DNA of 64,000 bases from Photobacterium galatheae (GCF_000695255.1 NZ_JMIB01000027.1:186001-250000), one strand, 5' to 3'; positions 53,552 through 62,516 are shown, counted from the first letter of the stretch. Made by a program: numbers and translations. The notes: generated from the sequence alone by a model not told the origin.

Positions 53552-53580
53552 AGCCCCGGAATTCTTTCTGGGGCTTCATT
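53552..53580 (+). terminator. recBD terminator
   Basis: AGCCCC (53552-53557) pairs with GGGGCT (53570-53575); short T tail. Confidence 0.7.
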
Positions 53581-53908
53581 AACACTTGTAGTCAACATCA
53601 ACAACCCCGTCTTCAGCCAGGAAAGAAAATGCCTCTGCTAAATTTTCACATAAAACTTCAACCTTTTCATCAGATAAAGGCTTTCTGAATATTCTCTCCC
53701 CGCTAATTGCAACAACGATAATATTTTCTTCTTCTCGATAAATATCACTATCTGCAGGAGTAAAACTAATACTTATTTCTGATGGGTTAATTCCAGCCAT
53801 AACATAAATTTTATTTTTAGCATATATCAAAGAAATTAAATTAAAAAGAGACCAGTAGAAAGAGCAACATCGGTCACTCCTCTTATTCTCGTTAATAATT
53901 TTTTTCAT
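53579..53908 (-). CDS. Hypothetical protein
   Basis: 109 residues, unknown. N-terminal 35 residues hydrophobic/cysteine-containing (RCCSFYWSLFNLISLIYA), possibly a membrane anchor, then a beta-rich acidic domain. The ATG overlaps the stop of the upstream gene by one base (TGATG), so the two are translationally coupled. Confidence 0.55.
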   Translation of the reverse strand: MKKIINENKRSDRCCSFYWSLFNLISLIYAKNKIYVMAGINPSEISISFTPADSDIYREEENIIVVAISGERIFRKPLSDEKVEVLCENLAEAFSFLAEDGVVDVDYKC

Positions 53909-54651
53909 CAATAAATAAACATGGGAACTTTATCAGAAAGAATGAGATCAGTAACACGTTTAATCAATTCATCTTTCATAGGCAAGTATTTCTTTGTTTT
54001 CCATGCTTTAATCGGATTTAAGTATGGGTGGTAATCATCCACAAGCGTTACTTGAAGGAAATGATATTCATCATAACTTCTAAAGAATGTCTGATTAAAT
54101 GTTTCAACCTCCATCTTTCTATGAGGCTCAAATGTATGATCAAACTCCAAGTCTTTTGTAAATTTAACATGACCAGACTTGTCCACACCAACACCGACAT
54201 TGGCCATTGATTCCTTGTACTGAATCTCTAAGGTTGGAATATTTTCGTCTCTCAGTATTTGAGAAAATTCCCCCCTTAACTCTTTTGTCGGAAAACAAAT
54301 CGCGACCATTGCTCTTTTGGGATGCCCATAGCAACTAGAGCATGTCAGATACCCCTTCCCTCTTAAGGCACCCACTAATCCTCTGATACCTTTTTCAATT
54401 TGAGTTTCAAACTCATCAAAGTATGGAGAGACAGTAATGGCGTAATATCTCCCTTGCGAATCGTATCCCCCAAATATTCTGCCGTCTGAAAACTCCTTAT
54501 TATTTTTTTTGAACGAAATATCATAAATTTCAATGGGTTTAACGTTTTCTTGTTTTTCAACGTTTCTTGCCTCAATCACAACCTCATGAGCTGATATAGG
54601 CGACTGAAACATATCAATACTTTCATGAAGGATTTTGTTTTTCTTGCTCAT
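53908..54651 (-). CDS. Hypothetical protein
   Basis: 247 residues from MSKKNKILHE, behind AGGTC. Soluble alpha/beta protein. A central GALRGKGYLTCSSCYGHPKRAMVAICF segment spans residues ~98-125 in two parts and carries a Cys-x2-Cys pair that could bind metal; the N-terminus is charged. Not recognised. Operon with 53579-53908. Confidence 0.55.
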   Translation of the reverse strand: MSKKNKILHESIDMFQSPISAHEVVIEARNVEKQENVKPIEIYDISFKKNNKEFSDGRIFGGYDSQGRYYAITVSPYFDEFETQIEKGIRGLVGALRGKGYLTCSSCYGHPKRAMVAICFPTKELRGEFSQILRDENIPTLEIQYKESMANVGVGVDKSGHVKFTKDLEFDHTFEPHRKMEVETFNQTFFRSYDEYHFLQVTLVDDYHPYLNPIKAWKTKKYLPMKDELIKRVTDLILSDKVPMFIY

Positions 54652-54874
54652 TTTCGACCTGATTTCATACAACCTTTTCAGTTAATATAGGTTTATCTTT
54701 TCTCAAAAGCCAAATCAGAGTTCTAAATGAGCCGCCAGGAAGAAGAAGTAGCCAAACGAGAGTTTCTCGATAAAACCGGCAGAAGAGAATCTCGTTATAC
54801 AAAGATTCCTCTCATTCGAAAGACAATTGATAATTAAGTCTCTATTTATAGAAGCGAAAATTTCTCCTGCTTTC

Positions 54875-55066
54875 TTATCGACCATTGAACACATTGACAA
54901 CTGGCATCAGGGTCATGTAGTTGTATGCCAATTGAGCATCTCCCTCAGAATCGAATAGCACGCAACTGGCATCTGTATTTTCCAGCGCCCACATTCCTGT
55001 ATGCCTTTCTTCCAACCCATAAAATCCAACAAGTTCATCCGTTAATTGAAAGGGCCTATGCATCAT
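54875..55066 (-). CDS. Small hypothetical protein
   Basis: 63 residues, acidic and soluble (MMHRPFQLTDELVGFYG...). A textbook ribosome-binding site AGAAGGAGA precedes the ATG, which is the main evidence for a real gene. Its end overlaps a further short frame (54715-54900) that I do not support. Confidence 0.6.
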   Translation of the reverse strand: MMHRPFQLTDELVGFYGLEERHTGMWALENTDASCVLFDSEGDAQLAYNYMTLMPVVNVFNGR

Positions 55067-55190
55067 TTCATTCTCCTTCTACGTAACATGACACCATTTT
55101 CGCCCAGAACTTCCTTTGTAATCATCTGATTTATATTAACTTTCATTGCTCCTTGAGCTAGATTGCAACATTACAATAGAAGCCCCTAAA

Positions 55191-55208
55191 CTGGTAATAT
55201 AATGACAT
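55191..55208 (+). promoter_or_regulatory. Promoter-like extended motif
   Basis: CTGGTAATATAATGACA, -10 TATAAT at 55198-55203. The -35 region is poor. Confidence 0.55.
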
Positions 55209-55496
55209 AGGATAAAAAACAAAGCAGCTTGAAAATACCACGAAGCAAAAATTTCCGATGGGCATCTCATCAGACGATGATGATTCAGCGATAAGCGAAA
55301 TCAGAGTGCTTGGGTTAAGTATTGATTTGCCGACAGCACAAGTGATACCATAGGCCACATGTTGCTTAATGCGTCATTAAAGTCATGATTTAATTGAACT
55401 ATCGCGTTTAATTTTTGGGGAAACGATAGCAAGAGAACAACCATGACTTAGCCAACGAGACTTAGGCTGCTCATAGACATTGAAATCAAGGTTTAT

Positions 55497-55525
55497 TTGT
55501 CTTTTACTGTACTATTTTCTATATT
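55497..55525 (+). promoter_or_regulatory. Promoter of the 55542-57251 operon
   Basis: TTGTCT (55497-55502), 17 bp, TATATT (55520-55525), directly followed by AAGGAAAA and the ATG. Confidence 0.65.
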
Positions 55526-55541
55526 CTAAGGAAAAACATCC

Positions 55542-55808
55542 ATGGATCTAAATACCCTCCAACAACTCAATACACTCAATCAAGATATCCTCAATGATTC
55601 CATCGCATTAAGCGAAGCTGGGAAAGCAGGGAAAATACCCTCGAATCTAAGGCCTGTTGTGGAAAAAGGTCTGGCGCAAGCGACGGTGATGTCATCTCTA
55701 ATCATGGAAGCACTCATAACAGACGACGATGAATACACACAAGTCATCCAAACACAAGCAACCGCCTTTGCGCAAAACTTGAAAGAAATTATACAAATTT
55801 TTGAATAA
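55542..55808 (+). CDS. Small helical hypothetical protein
   Basis: 88 residues, all-alpha, acidic, no signal or membrane segment. Strong AAGGAAAA site. First gene of a two-gene operon; the second starts six bases after its stop. Unknown family; could be a partner or inhibitor of the larger protein, as in many small/large gene pairs (inference). Confidence 0.65.
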   Translation: MDLNTLQQLNTLNQDILNDSIALSEAGKAGKIPSNLRPVVEKGLAQATVMSSLIMEALITDDDEYTQVIQTQATAFAQNLKEIIQIFE

Positions 55809-55814
55809 CAGGAG

Positions 55815-57251
55815 ATGAGTAAAGAAAAACAACCCGAATTAGATAAGGAGCTGGAACAAAAGATCGCAAAAGCAAGGGTGCTAGATTCAAAACTGGCATC
55901 CTATACAGACGTCAATAAAATTAATAAGAATCTTGCAACAATAGAGAAAGATCTCCCAAGTGATAGAAAAGCTTTTATCCAAGATCTAGAAGATAAGCTG
56001 AATCAGCTTATATCAAATCAAGACAAACTTATTTCTACGGCAATCAAAGCTTTGAATCGTATAAAAAAACATGACATACGTAAAAAAATACCAGATTTTC
56101 TAGCTAAGCATGGTAAACCGTTACTTAAGGTCGCTGTAGCGACAATCCCTCTTGCATTTATTCCAGATGCGATAGAAGTAGTGACCGCGGGTAAGAATAA
56201 TTGGGATGCCATAAAAGAGTTGATTTCGATAGATCAATTACAGCAACTCCACAACGATTTCCAACACGCCCGTGATACAATTCTTGAACATATCAATGAA
56301 GAGAATATCAAGGAGATTTTTGCTTACGGTATGTGGACTGGTATTGCACTAGAGATGAAACATCAATGTAGTATGCTATTTGAACGCTTATTTGGAGCAT
56401 ATACATCAGGTAAGATAACCACCCAAGCCGGTGAAAAAATTGACACTGCTGCTGTCTTAGCAGCCTACAAGCGCATAGGAGTTGACTTCTACCAAGATAA
56501 AATAAATCTAAATGATTTAGAAAAAGTTGTAGCTGAAATAAAGCAGGTCGCTGAGAAAGTGCATTCCTTAGATGAAATTGGGATAATTAATTTTTCGAGA
56601 GCCAATGGAATAATAAGTCATGACCAACATACCGAAATGTTAAAAGTCCAAATTATCTCCGGGGTAAAGGACAATACTTACACTCCTCAGCAAACCGAAC
56701 TCACAGCGTCAGTGGTTCCTATCCTAAATCAGGTCGCAGAAGCGCTCCACCAAACATACCGCTATGATGATAATCAACGGAGAATGATAGCGCTTGCGAA
56801 ACCGGTAATAAACAACCTTGTTTTTGATAAAGAAGGTTATGAAAAAGTTGATCAATTCATGCGGAAATGCTTTGCTCGCGATGATGGTGGCCATCAAAAT
56901 CCATCTAACCCTGAATCCACAGTGAATCTCCTTAAAGAGCATATCCTGTCTTCTATTGCTTCAAACGACCAAAAAACCATGAGAGAGTTAGCCAATGTAA
57001 TACAGGTTACTCAGAACGCTATTCAAAATCTAGAAATCAATAACGCGGCTGATGCAGTATTGGCTGAAGCAGTATTGGAAAATGAGACGAGTGCAACAAA
57101 CCCGCTTGAAAAATATGATAATCGGGCTAATTTGGTAAAGAATGTTGGTGTTGAAAATATCGCGGCGATAATCCAATCAGGGAAGTCGTTAGAACAAAGT
57201 AACAATATGCAAAAAAATGAAAAAGTTGAACTAAGTCGATTAAAGCTATAA
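55815..57251 (+). CDS. Large helical hypothetical protein
   Basis: 478 residues, almost entirely alpha-helical. Coiled-coil-like charged N-terminus (residues ~1-85, ELDKELEQKIAKARVLDSK...), a hydrophobic stretch at ~95-115 (PLLKVAVATIPLAFIPDAIEVV, in two overlapping halves) and a long helical C-terminal region. The central hydrophobic segment in an otherwise soluble protein resembles membrane-inserting toxins, but no family is recognised and this is only an impression. The ATG follows ACAGGAG with almost no spacing. Confidence 0.6.
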   Translation: MSKEKQPELDKELEQKIAKARVLDSKLASYTDVNKINKNLATIEKDLPSDRKAFIQDLEDKLNQLISNQDKLISTAIKALNRIKKHDIRKKIPDFLAKHGKPLLKVAVATIPLAFIPDAIEVVTAGKNNWDAIKELISIDQLQQLHNDFQHARDTILEHINEENIKEIFAYGMWTGIALEMKHQCSMLFERLFGAYTSGKITTQAGEKIDTAAVLAAYKRIGVDFYQDKINLNDLEKVVAEIKQVAEKVHSLDEIGIINFSRANGIISHDQHTEMLKVQIISGVKDNTYTPQQTELTASVVPILNQVAEALHQTYRYDDNQRRMIALAKPVINNLVFDKEGYEKVDQFMRKCFARDDGGHQNPSNPESTVNLLKEHILSSIASNDQKTMRELANVIQVTQNAIQNLEINNAADAVLAEAVLENETSATNPLEKYDNRANLVKNVGVENIAAIIQSGKSLEQSNNMQKNEKVELSRLKL

Positions 57252-57270
57252 GAACAGCAAATTCATTGAT

Positions 57271-57301
57271 AAGAGGGGGTGTAAATCGCCCTCTTCTTTT
57301 T
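57271..57301 (+). terminator. Terminator of the 55542-57251 operon
   Basis: AAGAGGG/CCCTCTT with an 11-nt loop and T-rich tail. Confidence 0.85.
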
Positions 57302-58056
57302 ATTTTATTGCTCTAACTGCTTTTGCGAGCAGTGATTCAAGTAAAAATTTCACATACGTGTTTTCAGGCACCAGAAATTTCATTCGCGTGATTATCGCAC
57401 CACAACGTTGACTATCTAAATCTTCCTGCCGATCACCATACGCACGCCATCAGTTCATTCTTACTCGCTTCGCTTCAGTCTCCAATCATTCATCCCTCAA
57501 CCTGGTGGTTGCTCCAACACGTTTCGATGCCGAACCAGAGAAAGTTTCGATTTACTCAGGCTCTCTCTTTACTCATACATACTCTCCAAATGATTGTCAT
57601 TCATAGCCCTCATCAGCTCTTTCTTGTATGGCTCTATTGAGAAGTCAGTTCTAAGTAGAATGCCTGATTGCTCACGTTTACCTTTCTGAGCGTGTCTTTT
57701 ATTTATCCATTCACTTGCCTAAATTGAATGACTTACATCTTCACTGAAGAGGTGCCAGCTTGAGAAATTTTTTACCTATATTATTCACGTAAATGCGTAC
57801 AGAAATTAAGGCAAACGTGAGATTCAATAATCTTAGGTTCGCCTTTCATGTATTCGTTCACTATATTACTAATGTCTTAATTATGCATAAGATTGAGTCT
57901 AATTCTGACCTGCTCTTTGGCTGGATCAAACAGTCGTTTAGCATTGTTTTGACTACTATCCATCGTTTTTCATAAGGTTGGTTCGTAAAAATGTGCGCAA
58001 CGTGGCATTATTCGGACGACACAAAAAAAAAAGAGCTTTTAATTTCCTTCAATCTA
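57302..58056. other. Long intergenic region without supported gene
   Basis: About 750 bp with only short frames (for example 57793-57975) lacking ribosome-binding sites. A small TCTTCA-C-TGAAGA hairpin is near 57745. Possibly gene remnants or control sequence; nothing can be named. Confidence 0.4.
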
Positions 58057-58092
58057 TTGCACTCATTGCTCACTGTGGTAATATAGCAACCA
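58057..58092 (+). promoter_or_regulatory. Promoter of 58281-58850, extended-motif type
   Basis: TTGCAC (58057-58062), 19 bp, TATAGC (58082-58087) in GTGGTAATATAGCAACC. Confidence 0.65.
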
Positions 58093-58093
58093 A

Positions 58094-58159
58094 TTCTGAT
58101 GAGGGTTATATTCAGATATTCTAGTCTGTAAGTAATTAATATCCCTCTATTTATCAGAA
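58094..58159 (+). promoter_or_regulatory. Structured mRNA leader
   Basis: Within the ~190-nt leader, TTCTGAT (58094-58100) pairs with ATCAGAA (58153-58159) and GAGGG...ATATT pairs with AATAT...CCCTC inside, forming one long interrupted helix. Could regulate the downstream gene. Confidence 0.5.
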
Positions 58160-58280
58160 CACCATCAGAAGTATCGCATCACATTAATGAAATAAATTAA
58201 CACACAAATTGGTTCTAAATTAAGATACTTACAACCTACTAAGATAGGTTTATCAAAAGAAAAATAGGGTGTTTGGGTAT

Positions 58281-58850
58281 ATGACAACAGCAAATAAAAC
58301 TTCTGAAAAACAGCCACAGAAAACGAATCAGGTTACTATCCCTTTCCGCTTCGGAGCCACGACCTCTAAGGCTTCACTTCAACCAGCAATTTACGAAGCC
58401 ATTCTTACACAAAAAAACGGCGATGTAAAAGCAACTCGATCTTTCATTAAAGACCTCGCCATAGAAGCATGTCAGTCTGATGATGTCCATGACGTTTCTC
58501 TTTTCGTCCAGTCGAAAGCATTGGTCCACCTCATGCCACAAGAGATCCAAAGTAACATTTTCTTTAACCCCACTTCAGACGGCCGCCTCCCGATCAGATA
58601 TCATAACCCTGTCTCCAAAAAGGGAACCAAGATGACAACGCTGACAATCTTAGTTGACATTCTTGATTTCCTTTATGAAGGTTCAGGTCAGGCGATCCAT
58701 AAAAACTTTGCCATCGCCGTTCACCAGGCGAAAGCCAAGGAGGCGCAAGCGATGAAAGCGGCGGGTCTTGAACCGAAGCGGCAATGTAACGTGAGCCACA
58801 TCGTGCGTGAACGAATCATTAACCACCTCATGAGCGCCATCGATGCCTGA
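58281..58850 (+). CDS. Hypothetical protein
   Basis: 189 residues from MTTANKTSEK (a GTG four codons upstream is possible). A polar N-terminus is followed by a mixed domain and a basic helical C-terminus (KAKEAQAMKAAGLEPKRQCN). Soluble, unknown. It has its own promoter, a structured leader and a strong terminator, so expression is likely regulated. Confidence 0.6.
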   Translation: MTTANKTSEKQPQKTNQVTIPFRFGATTSKASLQPAIYEAILTQKNGDVKATRSFIKDLAIEACQSDDVHDVSLFVQSKALVHLMPQEIQSNIFFNPTSDGRLPIRYHNPVSKKGTKMTTLTILVDILDFLYEGSGQAIHKNFAIAVHQAKAKEAQAMKAAGLEPKRQCNVSHIVRERIINHLMSAIDA

Positions 58851-58873
58851 TCAAAAAGTACGTGCACCCTTTT

Positions 58874-58897
58874 AGCCCTCAATACGAGGGCTTTTTT
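58874..58897 (+). terminator. Terminator of 58281-58850
   Basis: AGCCCTC/GAGGGCT, loop AATAC, T6. Confidence 0.9.
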
Positions 58898-58927
58898 ATA
58901 TATAAAGATCTAGACACCACCAAACTT

Positions 58928-58946
58928 AGTGGTAATATAGTGACAA
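58928..58946 (+). promoter_or_regulatory. Promoter of the DksA-like gene, extended-motif type
   Basis: TAGTGGTAATATAGTGACA, -10 TATAGT at 58936-58941. The best match to the consensus. A possible -35 TAGACA lies 19 bp upstream. Confidence 0.7.
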
Positions 58947-59015
58947 TTCTGGCACGACTCGTTTTTAAGTATATGATTTTCTGAGTTTTGTGCTTCTTTA
59001 TGAGGAAAGTTACCT

Positions 59016-59405
59016 ATGTCCACTAACGTCGTTCATGAAATCGACTTAAATGTAGCTCAGTCTGCGCTCTACAAGATCATTGATTCACAAAAGTCAGCCA
59101 TTCAGTCCGCTAAAGACGTGATTAGAAATTCATCTGAAATGCAAAGACAAGCAGATGATCTGGATGCTTCTCTTGGTAACACCGAGTTGCAACTCTCGAC
59201 GTCTATGATCTTAAAAGCAGAAAGAACCATCCGTGCTTGCGTAGACTCATTGCATTACATTCGAATCAATGAATTTGGCTTATGCCGAAAGTGTTGGGAT
59301 GACATTGAGTACGAAAGATTAAATAAAACACCTTACCTCATCCATTGCTCATCATGTAGTAAAGATGAAGAGCTAGTCGGTCGTCATATCATTGGTGCTC
59401 GATAA
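59016..59405 (+). CDS. DksA/TraR-family zinc-finger protein
   Basis: 129 residues (E. coli DksA 151, TraR 73). An N-terminal helical coiled coil (~15-80, enters the polymerase secondary channel in the family) is followed by a four-cysteine zinc finger Cys90-x2-Cys93-x17-Cys111-x2-Cys114 (LCRKCWDD...HCSSC). Members bind RNA polymerase and, with or without ppGpp, retune promoters; TraR-like versions are carried by plasmids and phages. The coiled-coil tip lacks an obvious DxxDxA motif, so the effect may differ. ATG behind GAGGAAAG, own promoter and terminator. Confidence 0.82.
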   Translation: MSTNVVHEIDLNVAQSALYKIIDSQKSAIQSAKDVIRNSSEMQRQADDLDASLGNTELQLSTSMILKAERTIRACVDSLHYIRINEFGLCRKCWDDIEYERLNKTPYLIHCSSCSKDEELVGRHIIGAR

Positions 59406-59486
59406 CGAATCATTCATTTGTTGCATTAAGGTAAAAGTTCCCGACAGAAAAAGTTGATGAGGAATTTAAGTTTGAATAGTCCCAAA

Positions 59487-59511
59487 AAAGAGGTGATCAT
59501 CACCTCTTTTT
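59487..59511. terminator. Bidirectional terminator
   Basis: AAAAGAGGTGAT/ATCACCTCTTTT around one base; T run on either strand. Serves the DksA-like gene and the converging radical SAM gene. Confidence 0.9.
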
Positions 59512-59600
59512 ATTACCTCTCGTCAGGCATGCATCTAAGTATTTGGTTAATCATTCTCAGCATGGTCATATATTAGATTCGTTGAAACATAAGCGTTTTT

Positions 59601-61313
59601 TCATAAGACATTTTCTTCAATAAAAACGATCCTGGCCAGTTCAGCGAGATACTGAGTGTTCTGATCACTTGATTCTTTAATGAAGACTCCGTCAATACTA
59701 TCAATAAATTTCCATCTGATGAGGTTTTTAAAGACCTCCTCGTTACGCCTGTCTTTATAAGCAGGAACAAATCGACTATTTTTAGGTAATTCTAACAAAG
59801 GCTTATGGAATAATTCTGCTAGATAATTATAGCACTCAGCGACAATCCTCAAATCTTGATGGCCTAAATTTGACATCACGAGAGACCACACCTGCGCCTG
59901 ATCAAACTTGGCATTCGGTAATACGCCAGAGAAAATATGATGAATCATATCGAGATCTGGCAAGAGGAGATTAAAGGGTGGAATCTGATATCTTAAATTG
60001 AGGGACTCATAGGCGATAGCTCTCTCTAAAGGGGACTTTCCATAGAGTGTTCCTGCTTTCATGACTAACTCATGAACAACGCCAATTTTAGAAATGTACG
60101 CATCATAGTTATCAGAGAAATCTCTCTCAGAAATAACAAGTGAACTTTCAATTTGACCACCGGCCTTTCCTTGAATAATTTTTAAATGATTTTCTTCTGT
60201 GAAGTTATAAAAGAAGCCGGCCTGTTTCGCTAAATCCCAGACTTTCTTAAATCCAGAGCATTCTTTCTGGGCAAACTTCATATATTCTTCTTCAGGCAGC
60301 AGCTTGTAATGATACCAGCCTGCATTACAATACCTCAGATACTCACACTGAACACAGGCATCTCTTTTTAAGGTCAGCTTCTTCGTTTCTTCACCGCTGT
60401 TTTCAAACAAGACTCTCGTGGCCCAAGCTTCATCGTCGATAAATATAGGTTTAAATCCGCCAACCATATCACCCATGGTTTGGTTAGCATTAAAATGAGT
60501 CAGACCATTTGGCTCAATGCTGAGATCGTATTTGAAATTCCCGTTACACTGAAATGCTGTCCCGTGGCTCAAAGCCCCATACATCTCTTCCAAAGGTGTG
60601 AACGTTGCATTTCGGCGGTTTTTGGCATATTGAAACTTTGTTAAGAAGTCAGACATTTTGTCAAAATTCACCATATTATGCTTAAAAAACTCTTTTCCTG
60701 AACCATATGGAGATAATTGCTTGATTGAGTAGTCCGTGATCCCAAGCGGATCAAATTCTTCAAGAATCGCTTCAGGCTCCATATCGCAAACCGTTTTGGT
60801 AAGGATGATATCAAGGATCTTTTCTTTGGCATGAATCGAGGCTAACGTCTCTTTAAACTTTGGATACATCTTATTGTTGTGGCCAAATCGATTCGTATCA
60901 GGCTCCCAAGAGGTATAAAGACAAAATAGATCATGATCTCCATATTGGTTAAACAAGTCTGTGTAACGCTTATCCTTATATATGAGGTTTGTCAGGAAGT
61001 TGAGACTCCCCTTTTTCTCACAGCGTTTATTGATTCCTTCTATTCTTTCCAGCGTATAAGGAAGCAACTCTTCCCAGAACTCAAATGGCATCATGGTGGT
61101 TTCGCCTCCAATCACCTCCCATTCGATATTCTTCAGCCTATGATCGATATCGATAAGTTTCTCAACCTGATCAAATACTTTTTTATAGTGTTCTACGGTT
61201 ATTCTTTCTTTACTTTTAAAAAGCTCCGGTTCGATATAACAATGCTTACACTTCAACGTACAAGAACGATTTGTTGTAATCGAAACATTTAATTGGTCTA
61301 TAAATCTATACAC
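59601..61313 (-). CDS. Radical SAM/SPASM-domain enzyme
   Basis: 570 residues. Cys18-x3-Cys22-x2-Cys25 (CTLKCKHC) binds the SAM-cleaving iron-sulfur cluster; GGE-like EVIGGETTM follows. A SPASM-type region carries Cys320-x2-Cys323-x5-Cys329...Cys352 for auxiliary clusters, and an additional ~200-residue C-terminal helical domain is present. Relatives modify peptides (sulfatase maturation, RiPP) or small molecules. No obvious precursor peptide, sulfatase or transporter is next to it. ATG behind AAAAAGGTG; promoter TTGACG, 17 bp, TATCTT upstream. Confidence 0.85.
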   Translation of the reverse strand: MYRFIDQLNVSITTNRSCTLKCKHCYIEPELFKSKERITVEHYKKVFDQVEKLIDIDHRLKNIEWEVIGGETTMMPFEFWEELLPYTLERIEGINKRCEKKGSLNFLTNLIYKDKRYTDLFNQYGDHDLFCLYTSWEPDTNRFGHNNKMYPKFKETLASIHAKEKILDIILTKTVCDMEPEAILEEFDPLGITDYSIKQLSPYGSGKEFFKHNMVNFDKMSDFLTKFQYAKNRRNATFTPLEEMYGALSHGTAFQCNGNFKYDLSIEPNGLTHFNANQTMGDMVGGFKPIFIDDEAWATRVLFENSGEETKKLTLKRDACVQCEYLRYCNAGWYHYKLLPEEEYMKFAQKECSGFKKVWDLAKQAGFFYNFTEENHLKIIQGKAGGQIESSLVISERDFSDNYDAYISKIGVVHELVMKAGTLYGKSPLERAIAYESLNLRYQIPPFNLLLPDLDMIHHIFSGVLPNAKFDQAQVWSLVMSNLGHQDLRIVAECYNYLAELFHKPLLELPKNSRFVPAYKDRRNEEVFKNLIRWKFIDSIDGVFIKESSDQNTQYLAELARIVFIEENVL

Positions 61314-61326
61314 ACCTTTTTAACGA

Positions 61327-61355
61327 AAGATAATCCGTTAATTATGCCGCGTCAA
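61327..61355 (-). promoter_or_regulatory. Promoter of the radical SAM gene
   Basis: On the minus strand TTGACG (61355-61350), 17 bp, TATCTT (61332-61327). Confidence 0.65.
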
Positions 61356-61439
61356 ACAAGAACGATACGACTGATACATAAGATAAACCTAAACAGTAAT
61401 ACGTTCGATTATCCAAAAAATTTATTTCATTTTCCTCAT

Positions 61440-61790
61440 TCAGAAGTCGATATTAAATGTGAACATCTTGATATCACCTACCTCATCATAACCAAAATTC
61501 AGTCCAAGAAACTCTGAGCTCATAACCCCGATCCCACACCCTAAAACATCAGCAGCCAAATCTGAGCCAGAAAATCCTCGATAGTCTATCTCGTCATAAA
61601 TCTCTTTTGCTGTCCCCATGAATAAGCACGATGCCAAAGCCTTTTCGTAGTTTTGAAATATTTCGTTTGCCGTAAATCCAATCACACCCGATGTTGTAAG
61701 GTGTTTCAACTTATCATTTTCCATGGCAGAAGATGACACGGTAGGCAGTATCACCACGACCATCAGTGCCATTTTTTTTATTGTATCCAT
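61440..61790 (-). CDS. YfiM-like exported protein
   Basis: 116 residues from MDTIKKMAL (a frame 11 codons longer exists). Signal peptide to about residue 22, then DKLKHLTTSGVIGFTANEI...GTAKEIYDEIDYRGFSGSDLAADVLGCGIGV. This pattern of DKxxH, K-E-x-Y-D and D-x-A-A-D matches the YfiM (DUF2279) family, small periplasmic/outer-membrane lipoprotein-like proteins of unknown function. No lipobox is seen here. Upstream of the radical SAM gene on the same strand. Confidence 0.65.
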   Translation of the reverse strand: MDTIKKMALMVVVILPTVSSSAMENDKLKHLTTSGVIGFTANEIFQNYEKALASCLFMGTAKEIYDEIDYRGFSGSDLAADVLGCGIGVMSSEFLGLNFGYDEVGDIKMFTFNIDF

Positions 61791-62171
61791 ACTAGGTTTT
61801 TCAACAAGAATAATGACATTCAATCTAAAAACCTACCATGACATATAAAATTAAAAACAAAAGTTACTCACATTGAGAGTTTTATTTCCAACGCTCAACC
61901 ATACAGTCACAGATAACTGCAACTCTCCCCAAAAGGCGGTATATCAGGAAAATATGTGCTTCCATTGACAAGAAATACACTCGACCAAGAAAATAATCCC
62001 TTCAATGAAGGAATTGACGAGCAGTAACATTGCCTTCGTGACACTTTTGGCACGATCGAACTCAATCCTTTCCGGTATCATAAATAATCATCTATTTCTC
62101 AGTGATAAATCACAAATGTTTTGCCATATACATTCACGAGAAAATTTTATTCATCTGTGTTTTATAACGTA
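61791..62171. other. Intergenic region without supported gene
   Basis: About 380 bp. A 64-codon frame (62005-62199) overlaps the promoter of the next transcript and lacks recognisable content. GAGAGTT/AACTCTC form a distant inverted repeat near 61876-61926. Confidence 0.4.
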
Positions 62172-62205
62172 TTGCTTTTATATTTTCACAGCAATATAAT
62201 GACTA
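62172..62205 (+). promoter_or_regulatory. Promoter of a small RNA candidate, extended-motif type
   Basis: TTGCTT (62172-62177), 17 bp, TATAAT (62195-62200) in CAGCAATATAATGACTA. Confidence 0.7.
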
Positions 62206-62206
62206 A

Positions 62207-62293
62207 CGAAGCACAAGCTTCAGACCTATTCAGCACCCAATGTTGAGTTGTGTCTTTTTTAGAACCTTAGAAGGCCGCATTTTGCGGCCTTTT
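62207..62293 (+). ncRNA. Small RNA candidate, ~87 nt
   Basis: Runs from the promoter start to the terminator AAGGCCGCA/TGCGGCCTT with T4 (62271-62293). Begins with a GAAGC-ACAA-GCTTC hairpin and contains a single-stranded T-rich stretch before the terminator. No reading frame with a ribosome-binding site. Layout resembles classic Hfq- or ProQ-bound sRNAs. Confidence 0.65.
62271..62293 (+). terminator. Terminator of the 62207 small RNA
   Basis: Nine-base-pair stem with TTT loop and T tail. Confidence 0.9.
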
Positions 62294-62486
62294 CCTTTAG
62301 ATACTCGAAAGAATCAAGATGACAAAATCGACATAAAGCATGTCATTGACAAACCTCTTGCTCCGAAACGCAGTCACTGTTGCAAAATATAAGACTCGTT
62401 TACATCTTTACATCACAATTCATGTAGCTACACAGATAAACTTGGATCATATTGTGAAGCATCTCCTAGATAATTCCCTAATTTTG

Positions 62487-62516
62487 TTGCTAATATCTAC
62501 TCAGGCAGCGTAATAC
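62487..62516 (+). promoter_or_regulatory. Promoter of 62549-63205
   Basis: TTGCTA (62487-62492), 18 bp, TAATAC (62511-62516), 33 bp before the ATG. Confidence 0.55.

Larger units (their letters stand above)
55067..55541. other. Control region with two promoters
   Basis: Holds the extended-motif promoter at 55191-55208, a possible 31-codon frame at 55258-55353 (MGISSDDDDSAIS...) without ribosome-binding site, and the promoter of 55542. The transcript from 55210 may be a leader or a small RNA. Confidence 0.4.

Noticed and set aside
54715-54900. 60-codon frame overlapping the end of 54875-55066
   Set aside because: No ribosome-binding site and a CGAGA/TCTCG hairpin lies inside it.
57793-57975. 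60-codon frame in the long gap
   Set aside because: No start signal and no similarity to any family I know.
62005-62199. 64-codon frame before the small RNA
   Set aside because: Overlaps the promoter of the small RNA and lacks a plausible start.
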